Shown here one piece after another: positions 37,251 to 50,364 of a stretch of DNA of 64,000 bases (position 1 is the stretch's first letter; every line of letters starts with the position of its first letter). The notes under the pieces were generated by a model. It was given only the letters and a program-made list of their open reading frames with translations, was not told the origin of the DNA and did no database searches. The translations under genes were made by a program, and so were the position numbers. Location: the NCBI RefSeq assembly GCF_905475345.1, contig NC_066600.1, forward strand, positions 2,613,001-2,677,000, in the 5' to 3' direction. The stretch comes from Vespula vulgaris (Eukaryota > Arthropoda > Insecta > Hymenoptera > Vespidae).

Positions 37251-38792
37251 ACACGCGTTTATCATCCAATCATTTTTAAGTTGGACGTACAAAGTACAAC
37301 ATCGTATTTTATATTACATTTAACTCTCCATAATCTCCTTCTCGGCTAATTCTGCTTTTGATTTCTTCTTCTTTTTTTTCTTCTTCTTGTTCTTTTTCGT
37401 TTTTCTTTTTTATCCCTTTTTATTTATTCCAATTCTTGTGCATCTCAAGTATTTACGTAGATAATATAATGAATATATGGATATTGTAAGAGCGATGTTT
37501 TTTATATCGATTCGCGTCTGATTTTAATGTGTTATACTTAGAAAGAGTTAAAAACATACTCACATATATACATCATATATACATACATACATACACATAT
37601 ATATATATATCAAAATACTATTATGTATATAAAAACTAAAATAGAATAGTAAGAAGAAATTACGTCGTATTTGAAAGATATTCTCCAATGTATATTATGG
37701 ATATTATAATCAAACCATCAAAATTTATAAGAAATATCTTTCAAGGAGAAAAGAGGCAAGGATCATCTCGAAGAACTCGCACGTAAACATACGCATACAC
37801 ACACACACACGAGTGCAAAGACGCTCGCGAAAAAACACGTAGCTCGTTCCTCGAGCTGGCGCGTGGCTCGAGGAGGGTGTAGAAGGGATACACGCGGAGG
37901 GGTTGGTGGAGGGGGAAGCAAACGGTGAACGGCCTAGGCCCCGTAGTAGAATATGTATATGCCGATCTACTGCCGATATAATAAATTCCCACTCTAGCCG
38001 ATTTCCGGCTTCTACATGGAAACTAAAGACTCGATGGAATTGTGTAGTAAATAGGGGACCCAGCGAGCAACAAGTTACTGTGTTATACTGAAAAATTAAA
38101 AAATTTTCGATTCGATTTGATTCGATTAGATTACATTCAAAATTTGTTCGAAATCGATCTTCGTTCGTTGATATAATTTGTTTATCCATAATTTGTTTCA
38201 TTCAAATTTTATCTAATAATTATCCTTAAAAAAATATCGACGATGTACGTGAAAAAAAATAACTCGATAAAATCTTATGATACAAAGGTATGCATTTGAC
38301 ATCGAACAATAAGTTGTCAGTATTATCTTCGAAACTTAAGGAATGTTTTTCTTAGATTTCACAAAATCGTCGTACGATCTATCTGAGAAATATTTGATAA
38401 CAATTATTTTTAGAAAATATCGACGATCTATATAGAAGACAAGTGATACTCGATAAAATTGTACAGTAAATATAAATCCTAGAGATTATTAAACTTTTGT
38501 CAGCACTAAGTTCAGCACTCGAGGATTTTTTCGATTCGATTCTTCGAAATTGTATCGATGGATCATCGTTCGATCTATTTCGCAAAATTTTTTTAATAAT
38601 TGTATTAAAAAAAAAAAAAAAAAAAGAGAGAGAAAGAAAGAAAAAAAGAAAAAAGAATAAGAAAAAGAAAATATTCACAATCAAATGTAATTTTTCTGGA
38701 ATAAACGACAGGTATTGTTCGCGTGTTTAGAACGAAATCTGAGTAGTGCCTAATGAGTGGAGAAACCGCGAAGTGAACGTTGAGAAGCCGAG

Positions 38793-38839
<47 letters not shown>

Positions 38840-39527
38840 TAGTGATCCAGCGGATGCTGGGTACCACTGAGAAGCACGCCAACTAAAGAGAGAAAGAGAT
38901 AGGTAGATAGATAGATAAGAGAGGGAGAAAAAGAGAGGGAGAAAGAGAGAGAGAGAGAGATACAAGTAGAGAAGGAAGAAGGAAGCAAAAGGATAGAAGG
39001 GAGGGCACGTTCGTCGACTTATAAATAAATCTCGATCGCGTGGCTCTCTCCCCACCATCGAAGTCCAGCATCCGTATCTTTTGCCCCGTCTCTTACCTCT
39101 TACGTCCGGAAGCGTGCCCATGTAGGAAAAGGTACTTCTTATGCTACAAATATGCATTCACCTTCTTATATTACTATAGTTTTATTCGTTCGAACGAATC
39201 CTTTTTTTTCTCCAATTCGAATTACATATTTAGATACTTAATAGATCCCATTTATCAGAATGATAAATATATTTATTTTGTATGTTATCGATATTAATTA
39301 GAAATTATTCAAATCGACGTCCAAAAGAAGAAGAAGAAGAAAAAGAAGAAGAAGAAGAAGAAGAAATCATTAATTTTCAATCATTTTAAAAAGAGTATCT
39401 TGCATCTTTTATAGTTTGATACAAAAATGATATAATAAAATTTGCATTCTTACTCATCGTTGGAATGATTTGAAAGAAATTCTATTCGCTTGGTTACAAG
39501 GTGTAGGAAGAGAATTCTAAGCGAACA

Positions 39528-39570
<43 letters not shown>

Positions 39571-42500
39571 GACACCACACACACACACACACACGCACGC
39601 AGAGATACACACATTCACATAGAAATACACACAACACACTCGAATGACCTTACTTCTTTCTCTCTTTCTTAGCAAAACCTGTTCGGCTTCCTCCGGCGTT
39701 CGTTCCTACGTTCGCGATCCCTCCCGGCAGAATCAATTATTTCCTTTCTTTATTTTATTTGTTTAGCATCGTAGCGCTAATCAACGTACCAGAACGAGCA
39801 CGACATCCGTTCGATCGGGAACGTGGCGCCTTGTCAGGATCCATGACACAATGACACAGACTCCTATAATGTCGTTATCACTTCTTTTTTTTTTTTTATT
39901 TACTTTTTTCTTCTCTCTCTCTCTCTCTCTCTCTGTCAAATAATCTCCTTAATAATCGACAGATGAAGAGAATTAAAAAAAAAATCATTCGTTCGAATCG
40001 TACCATATAGATACTAATTAGTTATCATAAGTAGATATTATTTACTACTACTACAACAGAGTAATCACACTATTCTCAAAAATTCAAACTCTACTTGTCG
40101 TTAGAATTAGATTAGACGAAGTTCCATAGAAACGCGCTCACACACACATACACCTCTGTACGCGCACGCATATGCGCACACATATACATCACATAAAAGA
40201 TATCAACAAACGAATCGAAGTACTCTAAAACATCATGAAATATTCTCGTTTACTTACGATTCGGACGAACGATTCGATCGAACAGTCGTTGATCCTTTGA
40301 CGACACGCAAACTTCGACCAAGTTCCACACGAAGAAGACACCTTTCGGTAAAGACATTTGATAATTTTATCGTACCAAGATATCAGCGATGAAAATAATT
40401 CGTTAGCTGACGACATCGATGGATTATATATATATATAAAAAAAAAGAAAGAGAAAAAAAAAAAGAAAATAAAAAAAAATTCACTCAAACACGCGCGATA
40501 TCTTGGACGTTGCAATGGAGAGAAAAAAAAAAGAAAAAAAAATACACACACACAGAAGATTAAAAAAAAAAAAAATAATAAAAAGCGAAAATAGTGAAAT
40601 AAGGGCACACTCCGATTTTTACGAAAATAAGGAAGAAAAAAAAAAGGAAGAGCAGAAAACGACAGACAAAATGAAAGAGAGAAAGAGAGAGAGAGAGGAC
40701 AAACACCTCTCTGGTCGCGGATGCGGTCGCGAATCTCTAAGAAACTCTTCAAGTTGTTCGCATTTTTCTTTTAAGTAAAGAGGCCGGCCATCCCGTTTTC
40801 CTCGGCCAATCCAAGTCGAAGCCGTTATCGTTTCTCCGATGTTGTTCCTAACGAGTACGACGATACCGCAGGACGATTATTTACCGCGAAGGAAGGAAGT
40901 GGTCCTTTTTAACGCTGCGAACGATTTGTTTCCATGATTTCTCCGTTTCAACCCCGCGGTCACATTCTCCGTTGAACATTCGCTTATACGTGCGTCGATT
41001 TTACCTATATAGACTTGGTTTATCGTAATCTAAAAAAACTCAAGGTCTTTTAAATAAATTAAATTTAAAAAAAAAAAAAAAACTAGGAAAAAAGAAGAAA
41101 AATATTTTAAAACGTATTTCGTTCCTTAGGCATAGATATTACGAAATGAATGAATTTTAGATTGTATGGGGGAAAAAAAAAAAAAAAGGAAAAAGATTTT
41201 GATTTATCGATGAAAGAATTAACTCGTCGTAATTTGGAATGAATAATTGATAGCAATGACTGCTGATAATTATCGTCATCATAATCATAATTTATTATTA
41301 TCTGTTATTATTATTATTATTATTCATATTATTATTGTCGTTGATGTTGCTGCTGCTGTTGTTGTTATTATTATTATTATTATTATCATTAATGAGAAGA
41401 AACGTAAGGCAAATTCCGTAGAAATATCAATATGAACAAGAAACACCGAGATAATATCGATCGATCGATCTCGCCAAGAGACAGACAGAACAGGTTCCCA
41501 ACTCTTGAAATTGGAAAAATTGTGTAAAGCAGCTAATCACGTATTAGTCAGCGAGTAATGTAGAAATAATCGAATACGTTATTAATCGTGATTCACATGG
41601 GAAAACTCTACTATTTATATTTATTTAATTAAAAGAAAATACGACAGGATCGATACGTCGCACACATATATAATATATATATATATATATTTTGTATCTA
41701 CGTATACGTATCGCATTTGAAAGAAAAATAAAGAAAAAGGACAGAAGAAGAAAACGAAAGAAAAGAAAACGAGACGAAAAATGAAATATATAAAAAGAAA
41801 AAAAAAAAATAGAGACAATAAAAATACTTTCGACGAAGCAGGGGAAATGAAAAATAAAAAGAGAACAAAAAAGAAACAACAACAAAAGAAAAAAAAAAAA
41901 GAAAAAAAGGTTGAAAGAAAAGAAAAGATTTAGAATCGACCACAAAAGTCGTGGTGTTCTGGAGCAAGGAAGGAAATCATATTCCAAGAGGTCAAGTTGT
42001 ATACTCGCAAAGTATAGACATATATATATATATATACATACACATACATACATACATACAAATATATAAAATATATATACACGTAATATATACGTATATA
42101 TATATATATATATATATGTATATACGTGTGTAAGTATATACATAGAGGTATATATGCATGATGAGAGAAAGAAAGAGAGAGAGAGAGAGAGAGGAAAAAA
42201 GAGTAAGTAAGAGAGAGAGAGAGAGGAGGCTGAGTAGCGGGGCTAGTTTTTCTCTCTATCGAGTGGAGGATGAATGAACCCTGCAATTTGTTGGGAGCGA
42301 GGACCGAGCAACTCTGCTATCCAGGGCCCCCATTATCTCTATAATCTCTCGCGAGACCAGAAGCTACGCTCGAATAGGAGCCTGTCCACCGGCAACAACT
42401 TAACCATAATATACCAGGATAGCGTGGAAGGCATGAGTCCAGGTATACACGGCTTATAAAGCGACTTCACCGACTTTGCCGTTCGGAAGCGGACGTAGAA

Positions 42501-43400
42501 CACTGTACTTGAATATGACGATGGAAAAAGGTGATAGTACCAACAACCACCACCCCTCTTACTCTTACCTCTTCTTTCTATTATCCACCGAAAACAAATT
42601 TTTCTTTTTGCTCGTTTTCTTTTTCTTTTCTTTTTCTCTTCTATTTTTTTTTCTTTTTCTTTTTGCTTTTTTTATTCAAATATCTTTAGAATTACTTAAT
42701 TAACACGGAATAATGTGTTATATAAAATATTCGAGGGACGAAAGATACGAAAGGGGTGTAAAGAATGATTGAAGTTTTGTAACTTTGAATATTTCATATA
42801 GACGATAATGATGATAATGATGATGACGATGATGATGACGATCAGGATCGATAATTATTCTGAACGAATCGATCGTTTTCATCTTCCGCGTTTATTCGGA
42901 CGAGTTTTTATTTATTTCTCTTTTTTTTTTTTTTTTTTTTTTCTTTTATTTCATTCTACTTTATTTTATTCTTTTTTTTTTTCTTTTTTTGTTCAAAGTA
43001 CCTAACGTTCGTATTAGATATACCTATCGTTAGTTTCAGTTTTACTCCCTTTTTCTTTGAGACTAACATCGATTCCGCCATATAATTTGAGGATATAGGG
43101 ATGCAGAGGATGGATTTAAGAGTCCGCTGTTGCACAGACTTGTAACGTATAAAAGGCGCAAGATAATCAATTACCCCGGCTACCGACTTCCCGAGAGCAA
43201 TAACATCCGCTGGGCTCGCATCGGCCCCTGTCTACCTGTTGCAACAACGACGTATATTTAATGGCTGCCCTAATCGAGCAGCCATGGGTGCGAGTCCTGC
43301 CGATACGATGAAATATTATAATATATATATATAAATATATGTGTGTATGCATGTATGCATGTATGTATACGTAAAAGAGTAGATAAATCCTAAATAAGTC
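37251..43400 (-). other. Large intron B-C, segment 6
   Basis: It contains GA (38792-38835), GAA (39329-39366), CT (39530-39572), ATT/GTT triplets (about 41310-41390) and TA-rich tracts (about 42010-42140). Unique islands are at 37740-38070, 39680-39870, 40770-41000, 42240-42560 and 43085-43315. No exon is recognised; frames such as 42274-42459 on the plus strand have no family match. Confidence 0.72.
43085..43315. promoter_or_regulatory. Candidate regulatory block containing a perfect 8-bp hairpin
   Basis: A unique island. ATGGCTGC (43261-43268) and GCAGCCAT (43278-43285) form a perfect inverted repeat around a 9-nt loop containing CTAATC, an Otx/Bicoid-like core. The downstream GGTGCGAGTCC resembles a tRNA T-arm only superficially. 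Confidence 0.28.
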
Positions 43401-43683
43401 CAGTCAAAGTCCGGATATGTTGAAAAAGTTATCCAATTGTAATAAAACGAACGGAGTAAGATGAAATTGCATATAAATCGTATGCACATTCGATCGGATT
43501 AATGATCAATAAAAATTTTAACGAAAGCAATATATCTTAATTACCAAAGGATAATAATCGTTTTCAACCCTTTGAACTCGGATTTCCTTTATTTTTTTTT
43601 TTTTTTTTATCAACATTTTTCTCACGTCTGACCGTATTTGCCGTGTGAAAATAGAACCGAGAAGATACGTATACGTGTGCGTG

Positions 43684-43732
<49 letters not shown>

Positions 43733-43949
43733 TACAGTAATAAATAGAAATGATCGATCGAGAAACATGCCCTGCAAATGCAAATGATCATTGTTGTCGT
43801 CACCTCGTAGAGCGACTTTACGAGTTTTATTGCAAATTTCTATCATCATCTCAAGCTTGACGTACGAGTTAAAAGGATTAAATTCATAATAAAAATACTA
43901 TAATAGTATATTAGATAGATAGATAGATAGAGATAAGATAGAAAAAAAA

Positions 43950-43980
<31 letters not shown>

Positions 43981-44330
43981 AAAAGAGAGAGAGTAATGAT
44001 ATCGTAAAACGTAAATATAATCCATCCATATATATATATAGAAAAATAGAAAAAAAACAAGAGAAAGAAAAAGAGAAAAAAATAAATAAAATGTTCAAAC
44101 GAAGATTCCATAGTGGTCGTTATTTATCACATTCCAGGAACGGTCGATGGTATACCAAGAAAGGGCCACGAGGAGAGAGATCATAAAGGTACGTTCTCGT
44201 GAAACGTGTTGCAAAGCCGTATCTTGAGAGGAGTAATAGTGCGTGTGATACGCACCGAACAGGTAGTTCTCTTCGCTTTCCTTCCTTTTTCTTTTCATTC
44301 CACAGACGCAAAGAAGAGAAGAGGCGCGGT

Positions 44331-44361
<31 letters not shown>

Positions 44362-45370
44362 CTCTCTTTCTCTCTATCTTTCTCTCTATCGTTATATCTA
44401 TCTTTCTCTCTTTCTCTTCTTCGTACCTTTCTCGTTCAAGGAACGTAGAACGAAAAGAAGAAAGGAGAAGATGAGGATGAGGATGAGAGAAGCCTCTGGT
44501 AAACGCAAACGGAGCTAAGAGAAGGAAGCTTTACGCGCGTTGCTTTCGTTCCAAAGTACGAAGGAGGAGAGTGCCCTCAGGCGCTATCCAGCCCGATTTA
44601 CAGGCCGCAATTATGTCTCCGTCGTTCGATACACTCGACTATACACACTCGATACACCTTCCTACTCTCTTTCTGTCTCTGTTTCTATCTCTCTTTCTAT
44701 CTCTCTTTCTATCTCTCTTTCTATCTCTCTTTCTCCACTCGTCTTCTTCGATCGGTACGGAAATGAAAGGAGACTTGGAATCTATCGATCGATCGATCGT
44801 AATTGTTCCATCTCTTTATAATTATCTTGCAATTTTATTGAATTTCATTTTGCCGGTATGATTTTAATTAACGTTTAATACGCACAAAAAAGAAAGAGAA
44901 AGGCAAGAAGATTAATTCGGTTTCTATTATTGTTAATATTTTTGAGAAATCGTTGGAATTTTATATATGTGTGTGTGTATATATATATATAATTTACTTT
45001 TTATTTATAACTTCTTCTTCTTCTTCTTCTTCTTTGAAAGGAAGAAAGAGAGAAAGAAAGATTCAGAAGCAACACACGAACGTATAAAAGATCCAGATAT
45101 TATTTACGTTCACGGCACGTTCGCTACATCATTTCTGTCAAGCCGAGTGCATAAAGTTTTCTCAGCATCGTGCTAAGAGCAACCAACTGTTTGCTGTCTC
45201 GCATGTAACGCAGCACCTGGTACGCCTAGTGAGAAGAGATAGAAATCGCACCACTTGTAGAAGAGATTCGTAAAGGGAGTAGTCGCTGGCTAGATGTTAG
45301 AAAGTATAGAATGATGGAGTAAAAAAAAAGGAAAGAAAAAGAAGAGAGAAACAAAAAAAAGAAGAGAAAA

Positions 45371-45371
45371 A

Positions 45372-45411
<40 letters not shown>

Positions 45412-45413
45412 AA
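45371..45413. repeat. (AAAG)n microsatellite
   Basis: A run of about ten AAAG tetramers. Confidence 0.95.
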
Positions 45414-45653
45414 TATCTCGCTGTTACAAAACGAACATAACGTATCGCAATTATTTCATAAATTCGTCCTGCGTTATAATAACGAAAAAAAAAAGAAAGA
45501 AAGAAAGAAAGAAAAGGGAGAGGGAAAAAAACATTTCATAAAATATTCAGAAAATTTCAACGACCCAGTCGTATCCACGATCTCGTCCACGTCATACTCC
45601 TACAATCTCCGGATATTGAAATATGAAAAAAAAAAAAAAGAAAAAGAAAAAGA

Positions 45654-45692
<39 letters not shown>

Positions 45693-46115
45693 TAGTTTTA
45701 TAGAGACACATAACACGTTTCGCGACAGTCATTCATTGGAAATGAAAAGAACGTAATACTACTCACTACATGTTCTTATCATTGTAAAAGAGTTAGTGAC
45801 TGTCCGGATACAAGCGCGTATAAACACATACACCTATCGATACACGTATTACGCATATGTGGAGAGTACATTACACGGTTGCATGAGTACAGAAACAGAG
45901 AGAGAAAGAGAGAGAGAGAGAGAGAAGGAAGGTAGGGTGAGAGAGGGAAATAGATGCGAGTCTACTAAGAAACGAGAGGGTAAGGGAACGCGAAAGAACT
46001 CGAAGGTGGTGGAGGTGGAGGAGGTAAAAGAGGAGATGGAGGGAAAGCAACGTATACAACACAACGTCGGCCGAGAAAGTACGATCTCTCTCTTTCTCGA
46101 GAGAGAGAAAGAGAA

Positions 46116-46149
<34 letters not shown>

Positions 46150-46455
46150 GATGGGGTAAAACGGCGGACCTACCGTGAGGCACGTTCCCACGTTCTCATG
46201 AATGAACTCGCGTGGCTACTGGCCGTTGGAGAGGGGAGAGCAAGCGAGTTCTCTCTCTCTCTCTCTCTTTCTTTCTCTAACTTCTTAAGAGCTCCTTGTC
46301 CCTTTTTCCAGCTCCCGTTCTCCTTTCCACGAGTCGCGGCCCGAGGCGAACGACGCGAGTCTGAAGCGAAAAAGAGAGAGACAGAGAGAACAAACTCTAG
46401 GTGAGGTTAGATCAGATCTCTGGTAGGGATAAAACACCAACTCTTTTCTCCTCTT

Positions 46456-46580
46456 TTCTGTTCTGTTCTGTTCTGTTCTGTTCTGTTCTGTCCTGTTCTG
46501 TTCTGTTCTGTTCTGTTCTGTTCAGTTCAGTTCAGTTCAGTTCAGTTCAGTTCAGTTCAGTTCTGTTCTGTTCTGTTCTC
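46456..46580. repeat. Nested pentamer array (TTCTG)13-(TTCAG)8-(TTCTG)3
   Basis: Thirteen TTCTG units (one TCCTG variant) span 46456-46520, eight perfect TTCAG units span 46521-46560, and three TTCTG plus one TTCTC span 46561-46580. All are in one register with no indel. Confidence 0.97.
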
Positions 46581-46617
46581 TGCTCTTCTCTTCTTCTCTT
46601 ACAAACTCCGAGGGTAA

Positions 46618-46642
46618 GGAACTCCGAGTTAGTTGGAGTTCC
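46618..46642. other. Perfect 8-bp inverted repeat with 9-nt loop
   Basis: GGAACTCC (46618-46625) and GGAGTTCC (46635-46642), about 40 bp after the nested pentamer array, in otherwise unique sequence. Confidence 0.8.
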
Positions 46643-47301
46643 CAAGGGAACGACCGGCAAATCGATTTGTCCGTTCAATTCTATCCATGCACGCTCGTGC
46701 ATCTACGTTTGTATCCCGTATGGATATATACGCTATCATATATCATTCTTGTATGGAGAAAGAAAGAAAGAGAGAGAGAGAGAGACTCTGAAGAACGTAT
46801 AAATCCACGATAATCTTGACTGTCCTTTTAAATAGCCTATCTCATTAATTTCATAGCCACTTAGCCTTAAGTTTAATTTACGGATAACACCCAATCATCG
46901 TTAAGATTAAATCTTCCCTTCTCCTTAAATGGTAGACCATAATATGAATCGGATTTATCTTTGTTATGGATACTCTACATCTTGATTAGATCTTATTCGG
47001 AGAAGAGATTATTCGATGGGAATATAGAGAATATAGATATTCGTAGGAAACCGATCGATCTGCGAAGAGAAATAAGGACGTTCTTCTCTTTCTCTTCTCA
47101 TTAGAGCTTGTATCAATTCGGAATATCAGGGACCTCGTTCGATCTCAGGCAAATCGAACCGTTACGGACTATTAATCGCGCGGCGCGTTACCCAGCCGTT
47201 AATAAAACCGGCTCGTCGAATCACGTGAGAAACGCGAAAGAGAACGTTCGCGGTTCTGCTACTTAGGTTCCAACCCTGTATGTCTGCTGCCCTGCTGTTG
47301 C

Positions 47302-47366
47302 TGCTTGCTTGCTTGCTTGCTCGCTCGCTTGCTTGCTTGCTTGCTTGCTTACTTGCTTGCTTGCTG
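47302..47366. repeat. (GCTT)n tetramer array
   Basis: GCTT units with GCTC and ACTT variants over about 65 bp. The Lys-Gln-Ala-Ser frame on the minus strand is an artefact. Confidence 0.93.
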
Positions 47367-49026
47367 CCTCTCGTGAATGAACCGTGTAGTCGCGTGGCGC
47401 CTTCTGACGTCACAACCTGTTGCTAGCCATTCCTCTCTTTCTTTCTTTCTAACCCCTTCCCCCTTAGTCAGGACTATCTCTATCTCTATCTTTCTCTCTG
47501 TCTCTCTACCTCCTACCCTTTTTTGTCCAGTAGGCGAACGAACGTCACCATTTAACGTACTCACACACACACACATATATATTTATGTATTTTTATATGT
47601 GACTGAGTTAATGTGTATGTATGTGCGTATGTATGTGTATGAAAGAGAGAGAGAGACTTAATACATGAACTTCGCTAAAAACAAACGTGCCAGAGCGACC
47701 TTTCGAAGAAGATCGCGATAGACGAAGAAAAGAGAAAGGAGAGAGAAAAAGAGAAAGAGAAAGAAGAGAGAGAGAAGAGAAAAAGATTCATTCAATCGAC
47801 GACGAAGAAATTGCTTTTTGTTAAGCGAGAAGAAGATGATTCATAGGCCGTTAGGGTCGTCGTTCCATCCTCCTCCTCCTCCTCCTCCTCCTCCTCCTCC
47901 TCCTCCTTCTTCTTCTTTACTACCTCCTATTTCTTCTAAACCTTCTCTTCTGCTACGCGACTTAAATGATCGGATAGCTAAAGATGGTTGTTAGGTTTAA
48001 AGAAAAGTCGTGGGTGTAAGATTTTTCTCTTTCCTCTCTAATTTCGCAAATACTTTTCCACATATTTATAAGAAACGAACGAAAATGAAAACTCTAAAAT
48101 ATTCGTAACTATGAAAGAAAATTGAATAAAAAAAAAAATAAAATAAAAAAAAAGAAGATATAAAAATAATAAAAAATAGAAGAGAAGGAAGAGAGAGGGT
48201 AGAAAGGTCGATAATTCGTCGAAGAAAGAGATCTGCTTTATCGACTGCGGATGAAAACAACTCGTCGCAACGCTATCTATCGAGAAACGATCGAAGGGTG
48301 CTAACCGACCGAGCAAAGAGGGTTCCAACAGAGGTAGACACGTTTCGTACTTTTATCTCGAAGCGCGTTTACTCGATTTTTCCCTTATCAACTGTTCTTT
48401 ATTTATGCACATGTGTCGTGAAGCAAGAACAAGAGCGAAAGAAAAAGAGATAGAAAGAGGGAGGGAGGAAAGAGAGAGAAAGATTTTTAACAAGTAAATG
48501 TACTATCTTTAAATTCCGTTCGATAAGCCGTTACAAAGAAAGCTCTTTTCCATCGAATGCTGCCATCGACCGACTGCGGTTATTTAAAGGAGAAAGAAAC
48601 GCGAGAGAAAGAGAGAAATGTTTGCCGTAAACGATTCGCGTTCGCGCATTCTTCGTTTATCAATCATCGCGTGCGTAGAAAAAGAAAAAAAAAAAGAAGA
48701 AGATAAAAAGACACGAGAATGAAAAATAATTAAAAAGGGAAAAATTAACTTCGTCGGAGAATAAAAAGATAAAATCGCGCGTCGTCTTCTAACAGAAGTT
48801 TTTCTCCGCCATTTTTTTTTCTTTTTAGTATACTTTCACGATACCTCGAAGTTTTCTAAACAGAGTTTTCTGAATAAGTAGAAACTAATATCGGAGAAAC
48901 TAATGTCAGAGAAGAAAGAAAAAGAGAGACGAAACGAAGAAGATGAAGATGAATTTCCTAAAAAAAAAAAATCTCAAATTCTATTTTAAGAAACTTCATA
49001 TTTTTTTCTTATAATATAGCTAAAGT

Positions 49027-49069
<43 letters not shown>

Positions 49070-49335
49070 GAAAGAAAGAGAGAGATAAGAATTTTGTATA
49101 ACGGCACATTTGCGACGTGTGTGCTCGCCCGCTCGCACACGAGTATAGGAGTCCGTCGATCGGGCTAAGGGAAGGGACCTGTTCATTTTTAAAAAAGGAA
49201 ATCTCCTTCGATCTCGTTCATCGCGTTGAAAACTGTAAATCGGTCGAGTCGTGCAGCACGACACGACTACGACACGACTACGACGACGACGACGACGACG
49301 ATGTTGATGATCGGGGACGTGAGAATTGTATCTGC

Positions 49336-49376
<41 letters not shown>

Positions 49377-50038
49377 ACTCCGGTAGGTAAGAGAGAAAAA
49401 GATGAAGGAGGAGGAGGTGGGTGAAGAAGAGGAGGAGGAGGAAGGACGGAGGAAGGAAGGTCCCCTTTCTCGACCGCACGCACAACAGCTGCGGTTACGC
49501 ATTTCGCGCGATGCACCGGCCGAACGAGCACCCTTCCCACCCTCCCCTCCTCCTTTTTCTCCTTCTCCTCCTCCTCCTCCTCCTCCTTCTCCTCCTCTTC
49601 CATCCCTTTCTCCTCAATCCCCTCCCCTATCTTCCTCATCCTACCGCTTCTCGACCAACACTGGTTCAACCCCATTCGAAGGTCCACGACAATGTAGTGT
49701 ATAATACCCTCCCTCTCTTTCCCTCTTCTTCATTCTCTTCCTCCTCCTCCTCCTCCTCTTCCTTCTCCTCCTTCCTTTTCCTCTTGTCCTACATCACCCT
49801 TCGTAACCGATGCACTGGCAAGGCTTCTTTCGAGGAACAGGTACCTAACTAACTTGAAAGTTACTGATAAAAACGTGCGATCGTGATGCATTTTTCATTC
49901 GGTCAAAAAAGACGAGTTTTCTTTTGCGACGTGACGAAAAATATACTTTGGAAAAGATCGTTGGGATGACTATATATTCCGGGAGGGAAGGAGTCGCTGT
50001 TTGGAACGCAGGTTTAAATAGGAAAGAGTAAGTCAGTC

Positions 50039-50075
<37 letters not shown>

Positions 50076-50214
50076 TAGGGAACGAAGAAAGAAATGAGAG
50101 CGAGAAAGAGAGATAGGGAAGAAAAGACACACAACGCACACACACGCACACGCACACGTATACACATTCTCGTGTCCCTCTCGTGTACTCAGAGCACGTA
50201 AAACGCTGGGCCCC

Positions 50215-50277
50215 GTTCGTTCGTTCATTGGTTCGTTCGTTCGTTCGTTCGTTTGCTCGCTTGTTCGCTCATTCGTC
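50215..50277. repeat. (TTCG)n tetramer array with variants
   Basis: TTCG units interspersed with TTCA, TTTG and CTCG variants. The Asn-Glu-Arg-Thr frame on the minus strand is an artefact. Confidence 0.9.
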
Positions 50278-50333
50278 CGGTATCGTTCTACCTGTGGCAA
50301 CTTGAATAAAATTCAATATAGCAAACTCGTACG

Positions 50334-50364
<31 letters not shown>

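Larger units (their letters stand above)
43401..47700 (-). other. Large intron B-C, segment 7
   Basis: It contains TA (43692-43729), GATA and GA tracts (about 43915-43995), CT (44332-44365), AAAG (45371-45413), TA (45658-45690), GA tracts (about 45898-46150), a compound TTCTG/TTCAG array (46456-46580) and GCTT repeats (47302-47366). Unique islands are at 45090-45300, 46600-46730 and 46800-47280. No exon is recognised. Confidence 0.72.

Noticed and set aside
42274..42459. Plus-strand 61-codon frame in a unique island
   Set aside because: Ordinary composition but no family, no matching splice sites, and opposite strand to the host gene.
43278..43310. tRNA-like T-arm sequence
   Set aside because: Only a GGTGCGAGTCC-like word fits; no acceptor, D or anticodon stems can be assembled around it.
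46456..46580. Possible telomere-like tract
   Set aside because: Units are TTCTG/TTCAG, not TTAGG, and the tract is internal to an intron.
48986..49704. 233-codon minus-strand frame and overlapping plus-strand frames
   Set aside because: Built from GA, CCT and ACG-class tracts joined by short unique segments; no family recognised and no splice or phase link to the pnt exons.
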